A stretch of DNA of 64,000 bases from Desulfosporosinus nitroreducens (GTDB lineage: Bacteria; Bacillota; Desulfitobacteriia; Desulfitobacteriales; Desulfitobacteriaceae), in the NCBI RefSeq assembly GCF_023897015.1, contig NZ_JAMHFY010000001.1, positions 186,001 through 250,000 on the forward strand, written 5' to 3'. The notes under the pieces were generated by a model, which was not told where the DNA came from, did no database searches, and saw only the letters and a list, made by a program, of their open reading frames with translations. Positions 8,993-17,145 of the stretch are shown one piece after another; position 1 is the first letter of the stretch; each line of letters begins with the position of its first letter. The translations under genes were made by a program, and so were the position numbers.

Positions 8993-9032
8993 AAAGAGCA
9001 AGAAAAGCTCTCTCTGGCATTTCTTGCTCTTT
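8993..9032 (-). terminator. Strong hairpin terminator; other contents of the 8.93-9.21 kb gap
   Basis: Thirteen-bp arms AAAGAGCAAGAAA and TTTCTTGCTCTTT, followed on the minus strand by TTTTGCTTTTT. It would end transcripts coming from the transposase/LytS chimera. A second smaller hairpin, CAGCAGGA/TCCTGCTG, lies at 9086-9107. No convincing gene lies between 8930 and 9214. Confidence 0.7.
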
Positions 9033-9214
9033 GTGTATTTAGTTCCAAAATCAATAATGTAAGCGTTGTTCAAGACAAAAATGCACAGCAGGATCGGACT
9101 CCTGCTGCACTTGCTGTTCCTTTGATGGATGAACTCGACTTTCCAGCTATGGCTGCCGTCCGCAGCAGGAATAATGAACTCTTAAAACTCCTCAATTAAT
9201 AGCTTATTACTAAC

Positions 9215-9790
9215 TCAACTTTCGCACCGCAGTTGTGCGAATAAAGCCTTGATATAACTGGGCAATTCACTAATCCAGTTGTGTAGTTGACTAAGCGATT
9301 CTTTGTTCTTGGGTTTATTCGGTAGTAGATCGAGTACAAATGCCATCAATTGGCGCAAGGCTGTTTTTAAGTCTAAATCCATGACTTCATCTGCAAAAAG
9401 GTAAAACAATCCTCCCAGTGAGCGTTCATCGTTATTTTGTCTACGTTCCCACTCAAGGATGAGATAACGAGTAAAGACGATTATCGTGTGGCTAATCATC
9501 ATATCGAATGACCGTCCTTGGAATTCGGTACCCAGTTTTAAGTGTGATTTAGCCACCTTGAAAAAGGTCTCGATACCCCAACGCATCCCATAAATCCTTA
9601 TAATTTCAGCATTATCTAATGCAAGATCTGTCGTTAGAATCGCCAACCAATCTCTGTGGTTGTTCCGATTCTGGACGAAGACAATCTTAAGAGATAACCC
9701 TGTTAAGGTTTGAACACGGACTGAACCCTGAATTTCTGCTTTATGGTTTTTGGGGATTTTAGCATAAAGCTCACTTAGACTTAATGCATT
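9215..9790 (-). mobile_element. 3' remnant of an IS4-family insertion sequence
   Basis: The transposase half of the chimera. It retains the Y-x2-R-x3-E-x6-K catalytic segment but lacks the 5' half of the IS. I could not define a terminal inverted repeat past the stop codon. Confidence 0.65.
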
Positions 9791-10456
9791 TCCCTCGCGA
9801 AAATAAGGCAACGTCATATCGGCAATTTGTAAAACATTCTGAGCTTGAATGGCGGCAATCTGCTCCTCTTCAGGATAAACTGTTTTGACAATTAATAGAA
9901 AAAGACCCACCCCAAGACCATTGAATATCATCATTGGCATTGCAATGACCCTAATAAAGTTCCATGCTTCAACGAAAGGACGAGCAAGCATAAGAATTAT
10001 TATCATTTCCAAAATTTGAGCAATTACCCCGAGCCCTATACCAACCTTCCAATCGCAGGCTTTTTCTCTTGCCAGCCAATAAACTAACCCTCCCAACAAG
10101 CCCTGAATTATGGGCGATACTGCACAAGCTAAACCAGTAAATCCGCCATAGAATATATAGAGGTGTAATCCTGTAATAGTGCCAACCCCTAATCCTACCA
10201 GAGGTCCGCCGAGCAACCCTGCACTTACTGTTCCAATTGCGCTCGTATTAGCCATAGCACCATGTATTGAGACCCCCGAATAAGTTCCTGCCATAGAAAA
10301 TACTCCAAAAACAATAATCAAGGTCAACCTCTCACGTTGGGTTATCTGGGAACTCAAATATTTACGAAAGACTAGACTCTTCGTCATCAGTAATCCTACT
10401 GTAGCAATAATGCCAAGCCTTTCAGCTAATTCCAATAGTAAATCAATAGGATTCAT
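9215..10456 (-). CDS. In-frame chimera: LytS-type sensor N-terminus fused to an IS4-type transposase C-terminus
   Basis: 413 residues in one uninterrupted frame made of two unrelated halves. Residues 1 to about 222 are a 5TMR-LYT membrane sensor (GVSIHGAMANTSAIG, GGPLVGLGVGTITGLHLY) and the first GAF residues (IQAQNVLQIADMTLPY), as in LytS histidine kinases; the kinase part is absent. Residues from about 223 are the C-terminal part of an IS4-family DDE transposase, with LSELYAKIPKN and the Y(2)R(3)E(6)K signature in IRIYGMRWGIETFFKVAK. The N-terminal Asp motifs of the transposase are missing, so it cannot transpose. Most simply, an IS inserted in lytS and a later deletion joined the two. Whether it is expressed is unknown; AAGGGG precedes the ATG. 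Confidence 0.8.
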   Translation of the reverse strand: MNPIDLLLELAERLGIIATVGLLMTKSLVFRKYLSSQITQRERLTLIIVFGVFSMAGTYSGVSIHGAMANTSAIGTVSAGLLGGPLVGLGVGTITGLHLYIFYGGFTGLACAVSPIIQGLLGGLVYWLAREKACDWKVGIGLGVIAQILEMIIILMLARPFVEAWNFIRVIAMPMMIFNGLGVGLFLLIVKTVYPEEEQIAAIQAQNVLQIADMTLPYFREGNALSLSELYAKIPKNHKAEIQGSVRVQTLTGLSLKIVFVQNRNNHRDWLAILTTDLALDNAEIIRIYGMRWGIETFFKVAKSHLKLGTEFQGRSFDMMISHTIIVFTRYLILEWERRQNNDERSLGGLFYLFADEVMDLDLKTALRQLMAFVLDLLPNKPKNKESLSQLHNWISELPSYIKALFAQLRCES

Positions 10457-10582
10457 CCCCTTTTCACCTAGGCAAACAAGTTTCTGGGCCGGGACATTTT
10501 GTATCTGCTGTTTTGATCGAGAGGGTGACCAAGTTAAAAGAAATTCACTGAATGACAGGCTCAGCGATTTTGCCCTTCTTCG

Positions 10583-10623
10583 AATAAATCCCTATCATTG
10601 CAGTTTAATGATAGGGATTTATT
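10583..10623 (-). terminator. Perfect hairpin terminator after the 10632 gene
   Basis: Seventeen-bp arms AATAAATCCCTATCATT and AATGATAGGGATTTATT around a seven-base loop, nine bases past the stop codon of the uncharacterised gene to its right. Confidence 0.8.
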
Positions 10624-10631
10624 AATGATAA

Positions 10632-11096
10632 TTAGCGTGAATACTTTTGTTCTAGCATTCTTAACTCCTGCTGAAATGATTGACTAAGTCGAAATAGTAA
10701 ACGCTCCATATCCAATCTGTGAAGAGATATGTTTTCAGGGCTTAAAAATTCAATTTTGCGGAACTCTGGTTTAATCAAGAGAGGGAGCAAATCATCGATA
10801 TTCTCAATACGCAAAGTTAGAATGATCGGAGCATAGGCAACCTCATGGTGTCGGCGTCCATTCTCTTCTGATACTGTATAAACATCTAAACTTAGATCAA
10901 CATCCTCAATAATGATTCCTTGAAGCGGCACATTGCGAAGTAAAGCAACTTGTTGCTCTCGCATTGTTTCAGCCATTATTTCCTTACTCTTCCCTCCAAA
11001 GAAAAAGCGTCCATTTTTTGATTCACCGCGAAAATCCACTCTAATCCGTACGCGAATGTGTTCTGTCAGGAGCTCATTCCCAATCCGAATCTTCAT
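10632..11096 (-). CDS. Uncharacterised protein, 154 aa
   Basis: Start placed at the ATG behind GGAGAGA (residue 9 of the longest frame). The protein is soluble, with an N-terminal basic beta-rich stretch (MKIRIGNELLTEHIRVRIRV), a central acidic segment and a C-terminal amphipathic helix (RLLFRLSQSFQQELRMLEQ). No motif, membrane segment or family is recognised. It has its own terminator and stands alone between the LytS chimera and the divergent stress-protein gene. Codon usage resembles the surrounding chromosome, so it is probably native. Confidence 0.6.
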   Translation of the reverse strand: MKIRIGNELLTEHIRVRIRVDFRGESKNGRFFFGGKSKEIMAETMREQQVALLRNVPLQGIIIEDVDLSLDVYTVSEENGRRHHEVAYAPIILTLRIENIDDLLPLLIKPEFRKIEFLSPENISLHRLDMERLLFRLSQSFQQELRMLEQKYSR

Positions 11097-11271
11097 TACT
11101 GGTTCTCTCCGTTTCCCCATCTTACTACATTCTGTCTTTTTATTTCATATAAATTAAATATTCTCCATAGATTTGATTTTCTCCTGCAAGCCTTGCTTTA
11201 GGGTTGGAATTTGTGGACATACTAAGAAAACTTCAACGGGTATATATGCATTTAAAAGGAGGATAAATTAC

Positions 11272-11784
11272 ATGCTAAAAACAGCCGTTGCTATTTTCAA
11301 AGGCTCTCAACAAACCAAGGAGGCAATTGAAGAAATTCAAGGGGAATCCTTGGCGAATAGTAAAGTATCCGTAGTGGTTCTAAGTGAATACCTCCATCAA
11401 GGTCAATACCGTGAAGAAATTGCTAACGAATTAGCCTATTATCCGAGCGAACCCTTTTTCGACAAATATCATACTTGGCTAGTTCAAGCTCCACCGTTTC
11501 TCGTACCCAATTTAGGGGAAGTAGTTGTCGCCGGACCTCTAGCCAGTCAGCTCATGCATCAACCTCAAGGTCGCGGGCTTGCTGAGGTACTACTTAGCTA
11601 TGGTCTTTCTGAAATTCGCGCACGCCATTATGAACATGAAGTGCGCACGGGGCATTGGTTTGTTCTAATCCAAACAGAACACGAAAAAATTAATGGGGTT
11701 ACTAATACCCTGCGCGGCTATGGCGGAAGAGATATTGAGAAATGGAATAAGGAACTGGATCATCCTACTTACCCTAAATCATAA
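11272..11784 (+). CDS. GSP17M/YflT-like stress-protein-related protein
   Basis: 170 residues from the ATG behind AAAAGGAGG. Residues 80-150 follow the general-stress-protein 17M pattern: a turn with GEVVVAGPLASQLMH, a LAEVLLSYGLSEIRARHYEHEVRTGHWFV stretch in which a helix presents an acidic/His-rich face, then a VTNTLRGYGGRDI ending. The N-terminal MLKTAVAIFKGSQQTKEAIEEI resembles the ferredoxin-like first strand and helix of the same family. The family is linked to heat or general stress in Bacillus, with no biochemical activity known. The gene is convergent with rluB and overlaps its end by six bases. Assignment is by overall pattern and is moderate. Confidence 0.55.
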   Translation: MLKTAVAIFKGSQQTKEAIEEIQGESLANSKVSVVVLSEYLHQGQYREEIANELAYYPSEPFFDKYHTWLVQAPPFLVPNLGEVVVAGPLASQLMHQPQGRGLAEVLLSYGLSEIRARHYEHEVRTGHWFVLIQTEHEKINGVTNTLRGYGGRDIEKWNKELDHPTYPKS

Positions 11785-12552
11785 TCCTGCTTTGGTTCGC
11801 AATTCCTGGATTTCCTCTTTGGTAAGAGCTCTGTAAGCACCGGGACGAAGAGTATTCCCTTGGCTAAGTGAACCGAAGCGGACCCGCTCAAGCTTAAGTA
11901 CAGGATATCCGACAGCCGCAAACATCCGACGAACTTGGCGATTTCGTCCTTCATGAATTGTCACTTCCAGGATTTCTAAACGATCCGATTTAGACTTCTC
12001 GGTACTCTTTTTAGGAACACCGCACACAACACGCTCTACAATAGCTGGTGCGGTGTTCCCATCTTCCAGCAGTACACCTTGGCGCAAATTGTCAAGAGCG
12101 CTAATACCAACTGGACCTTGTACCCAGACACGGTAAGTCTTCTCTACTCCATATGAAGGATGCATCAAGCGATGGGCCAATTCCCCATCATTAGTAAGCA
12201 GTAATGCGCCCGACGTGTCATAATCTAACCTTCCAACCGGGTAAACTCGTACAGGAACTTCCTTCATTAAATCAATAACAGTGGGTCGCCCTTGTGGGTC
12301 ATTTACGCTGGTAATTACACTAACCGGTTTATTAAGAAGATAATAGTGCAGTTTTTCAGAGCGTTCGACTGGCTTTCCATCGACTTCAATATAGTCATCT
12401 GTCCCCACTTTATGCCCTAAGGCAGAGATCTTTACTCCATTTACACTTACTCGACCTTCTAGAATAAGTTGCTCAGCATGTCGCCGCGAAGCCACCCCAG
12501 CTTGCGCTAACACTTTTTGCAAACGTTCTCCACTCTCTTTATCTTGAGCCAT
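11779..12552 (-). CDS. rluB: Ribosomal pseudouridine synthase RluB family
   Basis: 257 residues. An N-terminal S4 RNA-binding domain (RLQKVLAQAGVASRRHAEQL, VNG...GHKVG) is followed by the RsuA/RluB catalytic domain with the invariant motif VGRLDYDTSGALLLTNDGEL, whose Asp is the nucleophile, and HEGRNRQVRRMF. It forms pseudouridine in 23S rRNA. Its place after the scpAB-spm cluster matches the usual Firmicutes order, in which ypuL/rluB follows spmAB; here two glycosyltransferase genes are interposed. Its start overlaps the glycosyltransferase stop by 14 bases. Confidence 0.92.
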   Translation of the reverse strand: MAQDKESGERLQKVLAQAGVASRRHAEQLILEGRVSVNGVKISALGHKVGTDDYIEVDGKPVERSEKLHYYLLNKPVSVITSVNDPQGRPTVIDLMKEVPVRVYPVGRLDYDTSGALLLTNDGELAHRLMHPSYGVEKTYRVWVQGPVGISALDNLRQGVLLEDGNTAPAIVERVVCGVPKKSTEKSKSDRLEILEVTIHEGRNRQVRRMFAAVGYPVLKLERVRFGSLSQGNTLRPGAYRALTKEEIQELRTKAGL

Positions 12553-13999
12553 ATTTTCCCCTTCCTAACTGTCCGCTGCTAGTATTTAATTCCTTTGTGT
12601 CACTAGCTTTGTCTAAATTACTTAAATCATATATGCCGGGGCCAACCTCTGGATAACTATTCTGAACTTTTCCCCAAAATTGTTCGCTCTGTGTGCTATG
12701 AGGAAGATGAACAAGGTAATCCCCCTGTAATCTTTGAAGAACTTCGAAGGCAACTTCAGTATCGGCTGGGTCTAAACGAAATCCAACCCTCTGTGCATAA
12801 TAAAACGTCATCGGCGGCGAGTCGCTTAATACCAGGATGCTTGATGGTACAGTATGCTCTTTAATCCACTTAGCTTGACTGAGATATTCCTGATTCCATT
12901 GATACTTTGGAGCCAAGTCAGTATAGGAACCTTTGTTGATTAACACCAGGAAGACAATACCAATCGCCGTTCCTGGCAGGGAGGGTATCCAGTCAAGGGC
13001 ATAAGCACTCAATAAGGCCGCTAAAGGTAAAATAGGCACTAAGTAATAATCTAAAGGAATACGGGCACAAACTATTCCAATATATAAAACACTAATCCCA
13101 CACCAAGCCAATAGGGCCATACGCGCCTGAGAGCGAAAAAAGAGGATGCGGAGCATCCCAGCTCCGGATAGAAACAGGACTATCTCAGTAAATCCATCTT
13201 GAATATTTTTTTTCAATATCTCCCAATCAAAGCTTGTTGCATTGACAACTTGTCCAGTCAATATTCCTGATACAAATTGACTGGAAGAAGCAACGTTAAA
13301 ATGTACCCATAAATAATATACCAATGGCGGAATAAGCACAATCATACTGTAACGGATAAGTTGCCCTATCCGGCGATCAGTAAGCGGCCAAAAACCCAGC
13401 AGAAGGGCAACGGGAAACAACATAAGCTGAGGAAGCTTAGCTAGTATTGCCCCAGCCATCACCAAGCCTGCTTGCCAAATCCCGCTCTCCTTTTGAGCAG
13501 TCCTCCATCTCCAGATCATTGCTAATGCCCAAATGCTCCAGGCTTGGGCCATAGGTTCGGGCATAACAACTCGTCCATAATAGATTGACAAAGGGATTAA
13601 GGAATATATTGCGGCCGCAAAAAGCCCAACCCTGTCGGAGAATATATTTCGCCCCAAATTATAAATTCCTGCCACTGTAACCAAGGATAAGGCGACCGAC
13701 CACAAACGTCCCCAAAGATCCGCCCAACCAAAGATACTCCAACTCCAAGCCAAAAGATATGGCAAAAAGGGAAATTCCAACTCAACACTTTGGGGTATCA
13801 CTCCGTCGTAATTAAGTTGGGGTATGAAAACATTCGGAAAATCCATTAAATGACCTATCATATGGGTTGCCATACTTGCAGTATCTGCCTGCCTCCAGGC
13901 CTGATCATCTAACAACGGATTCGTAATTCCGCGTAAACGGAGCACTAAGGCAATAAGCAAAATCATTGCCAAGAGTATACGGTTTATTCCTCGGCCCAT
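12539..13999 (-). CDS. ArnT/PMT-type membrane glycosyltransferase
   Basis: About 486 residues, polytopic. The first helix is followed by a periplasmic loop with DDQAWRQADTASMA, the acidic/aromatic motif of GT-C transferases of the ArnT/PMT class. About ten further hydrophobic segments follow, then a soluble C-terminal part. Such enzymes move a sugar from a polyprenyl phosphate to lipid or protein outside the membrane. The preceding gene is a polyprenyl-phosphate sugar synthase, which would supply the donor; the two overlap by 16 bases. Start chosen at the internal ATG preceded by GGAG. The acceptor is unknown; given the position after spm genes, a role in spore or wall glycosylation is only speculative. 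Confidence 0.82.
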   Translation of the reverse strand: MGRGINRILLAMILLIALVLRLRGITNPLLDDQAWRQADTASMATHMIGHLMDFPNVFIPQLNYDGVIPQSVELEFPFLPYLLAWSWSIFGWADLWGRLWSVALSLVTVAGIYNLGRNIFSDRVGLFAAAIYSLIPLSIYYGRVVMPEPMAQAWSIWALAMIWRWRTAQKESGIWQAGLVMAGAILAKLPQLMLFPVALLLGFWPLTDRRIGQLIRYSMIVLIPPLVYYLWVHFNVASSSQFVSGILTGQVVNATSFDWEILKKNIQDGFTEIVLFLSGAGMLRILFFRSQARMALLAWCGISVLYIGIVCARIPLDYYLVPILPLAALLSAYALDWIPSLPGTAIGIVFLVLINKGSYTDLAPKYQWNQEYLSQAKWIKEHTVPSSILVLSDSPPMTFYYAQRVGFRLDPADTEVAFEVLQRLQGDYLVHLPHSTQSEQFWGKVQNSYPEVGPGIYDLSNLDKASDTKELNTSSGQLGRGKYGSR

Positions 14000-14784
14000 T
14001 CCACGGTACTCCACTTGTTGCGTTTCAACTGATATATGAGTTGTAAATATCCCCAAATCGTTGCTCCAATTCTCATTTTACTGGCACCTTTTTTTAGTTC
14101 ATAGTGAAGTTTTAAGGGAACTTCGGTGACACGCTCTGCGAAAGGAGCAACTTTTAGCAATAGTTCAACCATCCCAGAAAAATTCCGACTCTTAATGATA
14201 TTCGGTCCGTATTGTCGGGTTCCCTCGGCCAGCAATCTGAGTCGATATGCTCGATATCCACATGAATAATCCCGAACTCCCTTGATTGGTGCAAAAAACC
14301 GCATGACTCTTCCGGCTCCCCAAGACAGTCCTCTGCGCCCAAACGAAAGTCCGTGCTGCTCTCCGCCTTGAACATATCGTGAAGCAATCACTAGATCTGC
14401 ACCTGAACAAATCTCATCATACAATACGGGAATACAGTCTGCAGGTTGAGTATTATCTGCATCCATGGTGATAACAATATCAGGAGAATCTTGTTTTTCA
14501 GAAGTGAGCTTGTCCGGTGAATTGACTTGATAATTATGATTTAAAACGTATTGGAAACCACTGTTTATAGCTGCCCCTAACCCTTGGTTTTGCTCATGAT
14601 TAACTCCGTGCACGTTGTCATGTGTTTGGGCGTAATTCTGAATAACATCGAAAGTACTATCAGTACTTCCATCATTGACAACAACGATTTGGTGAGGAAT
14701 AGCCGCACAATTTTGATTTATATCTGCTAGTAATTCTGGAAGTGCTTGGTCCTCATTATACGCCGGTAAAACAATATATAACAT
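13984..14784 (-). CDS. Family 2 glycosyltransferase, polyprenyl-phosphate mannose/glucose synthase-like
   Basis: About 266 residues. GT-A fold with YIVLPAYNEDQALPELL, VVNDGSTDSTFDVI, VITMDADNTQPAD (DxD-type metal site) and GYRAYRLRLL, as in DPM1-like enzymes that charge polyprenyl phosphate with a sugar. There is no C-terminal membrane helix pair, so it is a soluble or peripheral enzyme. The ATG at 14784 is chosen because AAAGGGGG stands before it; both lie inside a strong hairpin (14782-14820), an unusual arrangement discussed separately. It forms a functional pair with the downstream ArnT-like transferase. A GTG 13 codons upstream is an alternative start with no ribosome-binding site. Confidence 0.85.
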   Translation of the reverse strand: MLYIVLPAYNEDQALPELLADINQNCAAIPHQIVVVNDGSTDSTFDVIQNYAQTHDNVHGVNHEQNQGLGAAINSGFQYVLNHNYQVNSPDKLTSEKQDSPDIVITMDADNTQPADCIPVLYDEICSGADLVIASRYVQGGEQHGLSFGRRGLSWGAGRVMRFFAPIKGVRDYSCGYRAYRLRLLAEGTRQYGPNIIKSRNFSGMVELLLKVAPFAERVTEVPLKLHYELKKGASKMRIGATIWGYLQLIYQLKRNKWSTVEWAEE

Positions 14785-14820
14785 ACTAACAATGCCCCCT
14801 TTCGGTTCATTGTTAGTATG
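14782..14820 (-). promoter_or_regulatory. Perfect hairpin enclosing the ribosome-binding site and start codon of the glycosyltransferase
   Basis: Arms CATACTAACAATG and CATTGTTAGTATG (13 bp, perfect) flank a 13-base loop holding AAAGGGGG. The start codon is part of the 3' arm. As RNA it would sequester the start; as DNA it could be an operator. It follows the spmB stop by 13 bases and has no T-run, so it is not a standard terminator. Confidence 0.6.
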
Positions 14821-14833
14821 CACAAAGTACGTG

Positions 14834-15373
14834 TCAATAAAACACTTTAGTAACTATCCAGACCGAGACGATCAATCCAATGATATCCGCCAGTAATCCT
14901 AATTTGAGTGCATAACGATATTTTTTGATTCCTACCGAGCCAAAATAGACTGTTAGCACAAAGAATGTGGTATCTGTACTCCCTTGTAAGGTTGACGCTA
15001 AACGCCCGATGAAGGAATCCGGTCCATATTCATTGATTAGTTGCGTTGCTACTCCTAAGGCTCCCGATCCACTTAGAGGACGCATAATTGCTAAAGGAAT
15101 GATGGCAGCGAAATCGGCCTCCAGTCCTATTAGGGCAAAAAGCGGTTGCAGCCAATGCGACAGTATATTAAGAGCACCGGAGTCTACGAACACTCTAATT
15201 GAGACAAGCATCCCAATTAAGAACGGCAGTATCCGCACACCTGTCTTAAAACCCTCCTCCGCTCCCTCTACAAACGACTCATAGACAGGAACCTTTCGAA
15301 GGTAGGCTATCACTGGAATAAGTAATAAGAGAAGGGGGATTGCCCAACGGGATATTTCTGCAATTACGTTCAT
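14834..15373 (-). CDS. spmB: Spore maturation protein B
   Basis: About 179 residues from the ATG behind CAGGAGGA. A nucleoside-recognition (Gate) domain membrane protein with four or five helices and the family segments EGAEEGFKTGVRILPFLIGM, MRPLSGSGALGV and GSTDTTFFVLTVYFGSVG. SpmA and SpmB act together in spore core dehydration and heat resistance in Bacillus. The start overlaps the spmA stop as ATGA, so the two are translationally coupled, as is usual. Confidence 0.93.
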   Translation of the reverse strand: MNVIAEISRWAIPLLLLLIPVIAYLRKVPVYESFVEGAEEGFKTGVRILPFLIGMLVSIRVFVDSGALNILSHWLQPLFALIGLEADFAAIIPLAIMRPLSGSGALGVATQLINEYGPDSFIGRLASTLQGSTDTTFFVLTVYFGSVGIKKYRYALKLGLLADIIGLIVSVWIVTKVFY

Positions 15374-15951
15374 GTCTTCCTCCTGCGACGTATAAAGTAA
15401 TCCACTAAAATCGCCATGAACATAGCACATCCTGTCGCGACTATAGTCGTCCCAATAATTTCAGTAGGATTGACTGAATTTGCTTTTAGTCGCACTCCAA
15501 TAATCGTTGCCGGGATTAGGGTAATACAAGAAGTATTTAGCGCTAAAAATGTAATCATGGCAGGGCTTGCCACATCAGGTGTAGGATTTTCCTTTTGGAG
15601 TTCTTGCATGGCCTTAAGTCCAAAGGGTGTTGCTGCATTACCTAACCCCAAAATGTTGGCGCTTAAATTCATAATAATAGCACCCAAGGCTGGACTATCA
15701 GGTCTAAGAGATGGAAACAGGCGCCGAATTGCTGGCCCAAAAATACGCGCAATCCCTTTAACTAGACCAGCTTCCTCTGCCAAGCGCATAAGACCCAACC
15801 ATAAACTCATTACACCGATTAGTTCAATTGCAACCTCCACTCCGAGTTCTGCAGCCTTCATCGCAGATATTGTAACATTTTCAATGTGACCATTAAACGC
15901 AGAGACGATTATTCCGATCGCCAACATTAAAAGCCAGATGAGATTAACCAT
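15370..15951 (-). CDS. spmA: Spore maturation protein A
   Basis: About 193 residues from the ATG behind GGGGGTGGG. A membrane protein with the Gate-domain pattern: NLIWLLMLAIGIIVSAFNG, a VEVAIELIGVMSLWLGLM helix, then LGAIIMNLSANILGLGNAAT and TFLALNTSCITLIPATII. It is the partner of SpmB, needed for a properly dehydrated spore core. The cluster ytfJ-spmA-spmB behind scpAB is a conserved sporulation neighbourhood. Confidence 0.93.
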   Translation of the reverse strand: MVNLIWLLMLAIGIIVSAFNGHIENVTISAMKAAELGVEVAIELIGVMSLWLGLMRLAEEAGLVKGIARIFGPAIRRLFPSLRPDSPALGAIIMNLSANILGLGNAATPFGLKAMQELQKENPTPDVASPAMITFLALNTSCITLIPATIIGVRLKANSVNPTEIIGTTIVATGCAMFMAILVDYFIRRRRKT

Positions 15952-16049
15952 TTCCCACCCCCTGCCTAAAATGTATGAAAGGGACAAACAAAAAAGAACG
16001 AGATATCCCGTTCTTTCTGCTTGATCCATATTCTTAGATTGCGACCTGT

Positions 16050-16493
16050 CTAGTCGCGGGCAATAATAATCTCGTCTGTAGTTCTCTTTTTCTTTTGAAA
16101 CATACCTGTAATTCGCTCTAATAGATCTGGAACAGTATCAATCAAACGGTCAACTACCACATTACTATCGACAGGAAGAAGTCGAATGTTTCCGTTGCCG
16201 ACAACCAAAAAGCCTACTGGCTGCACTGATACTCCTGCTCCGGCACCACCGCCAAACGGCAGAGCTGGACCTTGACCCGGCGTGCCTCCTCCAGAATTTC
16301 CTCCCTCTTTGTCATCAGGTGGAGCAAATTCACTGCCGCCTGCTGCAAAACCGCATGAAACCTTGGAAATTGGAATAATCACCGAACCGTCCGGGCTCTC
16401 AACCGGGTCGCCAACTATGGTATTAACGTCGACTATTTGTTGGATACTCTCCATCGCGGTTTGCATTAATGATTCAATCGGATGATTCCCCAT
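16050..16493 (-). CDS. ytfJ: Sporulation protein YtfJ (GerW family)
   Basis: 147 residues. N-terminal MGNHPIESLMQTAMESIQ helix, then the family core VGDPVESPDGSVIIPISKVS and the Gly-rich FGGGAGAGVSVQPVGFLVV. The last part, with LIDTVPDLLERITG, is a helix. GerW is needed for full germination of B. subtilis spores. The gene overlaps the DUF2953 gene by 20 bases, an arrangement repeated in many Firmicutes. Confidence 0.92.
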   Translation of the reverse strand: MGNHPIESLMQTAMESIQQIVDVNTIVGDPVESPDGSVIIPISKVSCGFAAGGSEFAPPDDKEGGNSGGGTPGQGPALPFGGGAGAGVSVQPVGFLVVGNGNIRLLPVDSNVVVDRLIDTVPDLLERITGMFQKKKRTTDEIIIARD

Positions 16494-17145
16494 GCATTGT
16501 CTTCCCCCTTATACCCCGCTTAAACGTTCGTAATAATCTCAGTCCTACGAAAATAATATGGCCTATTCTTAGATGGAATATGCATTGAATATCACAAAAG
16601 AAACCCTCTTTTTTAAACTGGGGAATTACTACTATTGCTGGAGATTGCACTTCCATCGTCACCTGTCTGTAAAGGTACGAGAAAGCAAACCCAAACATGG
16701 TCCAAAAAGATCCTGCTGCGATAGCTGTATGACATGCATCTTTGTACCCAATTTCTACTCGCCAATTGATCGACTTACAATGAATCCCTCGATAAAACTG
16801 TCTCTTAATGCGATTTATGTGCTTCAACAGCATGGGAATGTTCTGCCACAGCCGGCTCAAAAAGCCGCGCCGTATATAGCGGATACGTGCAGTAGTCTTA
16901 GTCTTACGAGTTCCTCCTTTTGATTGTGCAACCTGTTCGAATTCAACCTGTGGTCCTTTTTCCCACTCTAATTGAAGGGTTGGAATCTGATAGTTTGCAC
17001 GCCATAATCCTTTAAAAGCACGAAAATCAATATCAATATGATCTTCTTCTTCGATACGACGGTATCGAAAATCTACTTGTACTTTTAAAACAAAGCTGAT
17101 TAGCAGTAAGATAACCATAGCGAGCAATAACGCTAAAACTCGCAC
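16474..17145 (-). CDS. DUF2953 membrane-anchored protein
   Basis: 223 residues beginning at a GTG. One N-terminal transmembrane segment (VLALLLAMVILLLISFVL) is followed by a basic, beta-rich body; a GYKDACHTAIAAGSFWTM segment matches the usual DUF2953 pattern (D-x-A-x-T-A). Family members nearly always stand directly before ytfJ in sporulating Firmicutes, as here, and are thought to be sporulation-linked, but no activity is known. Confidence 0.82.
   Translation of the reverse strand: MRVLALLLAMVILLLISFVLKVQVDFRYRRIEEEDHIDIDFRAFKGLWRANYQIPTLQLEWEKGPQVEFEQVAQSKGGTRKTKTTARIRYIRRGFLSRLWQNIPMLLKHINRIKRQFYRGIHCKSINWRVEIGYKDACHTAIAAGSFWTMFGFAFSYLYRQVTMEVQSPAIVVIPQFKKEGFFCDIQCIFHLRIGHIIFVGLRLLRTFKRGIRGKTMHGESSD

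Noticed and set aside
8972-9199. A 75-codon plus-strand frame between the permease and the LytS chimera
   Set aside because: It starts across a strong terminator hairpin, has no ribosome-binding site and resembles no protein I know.
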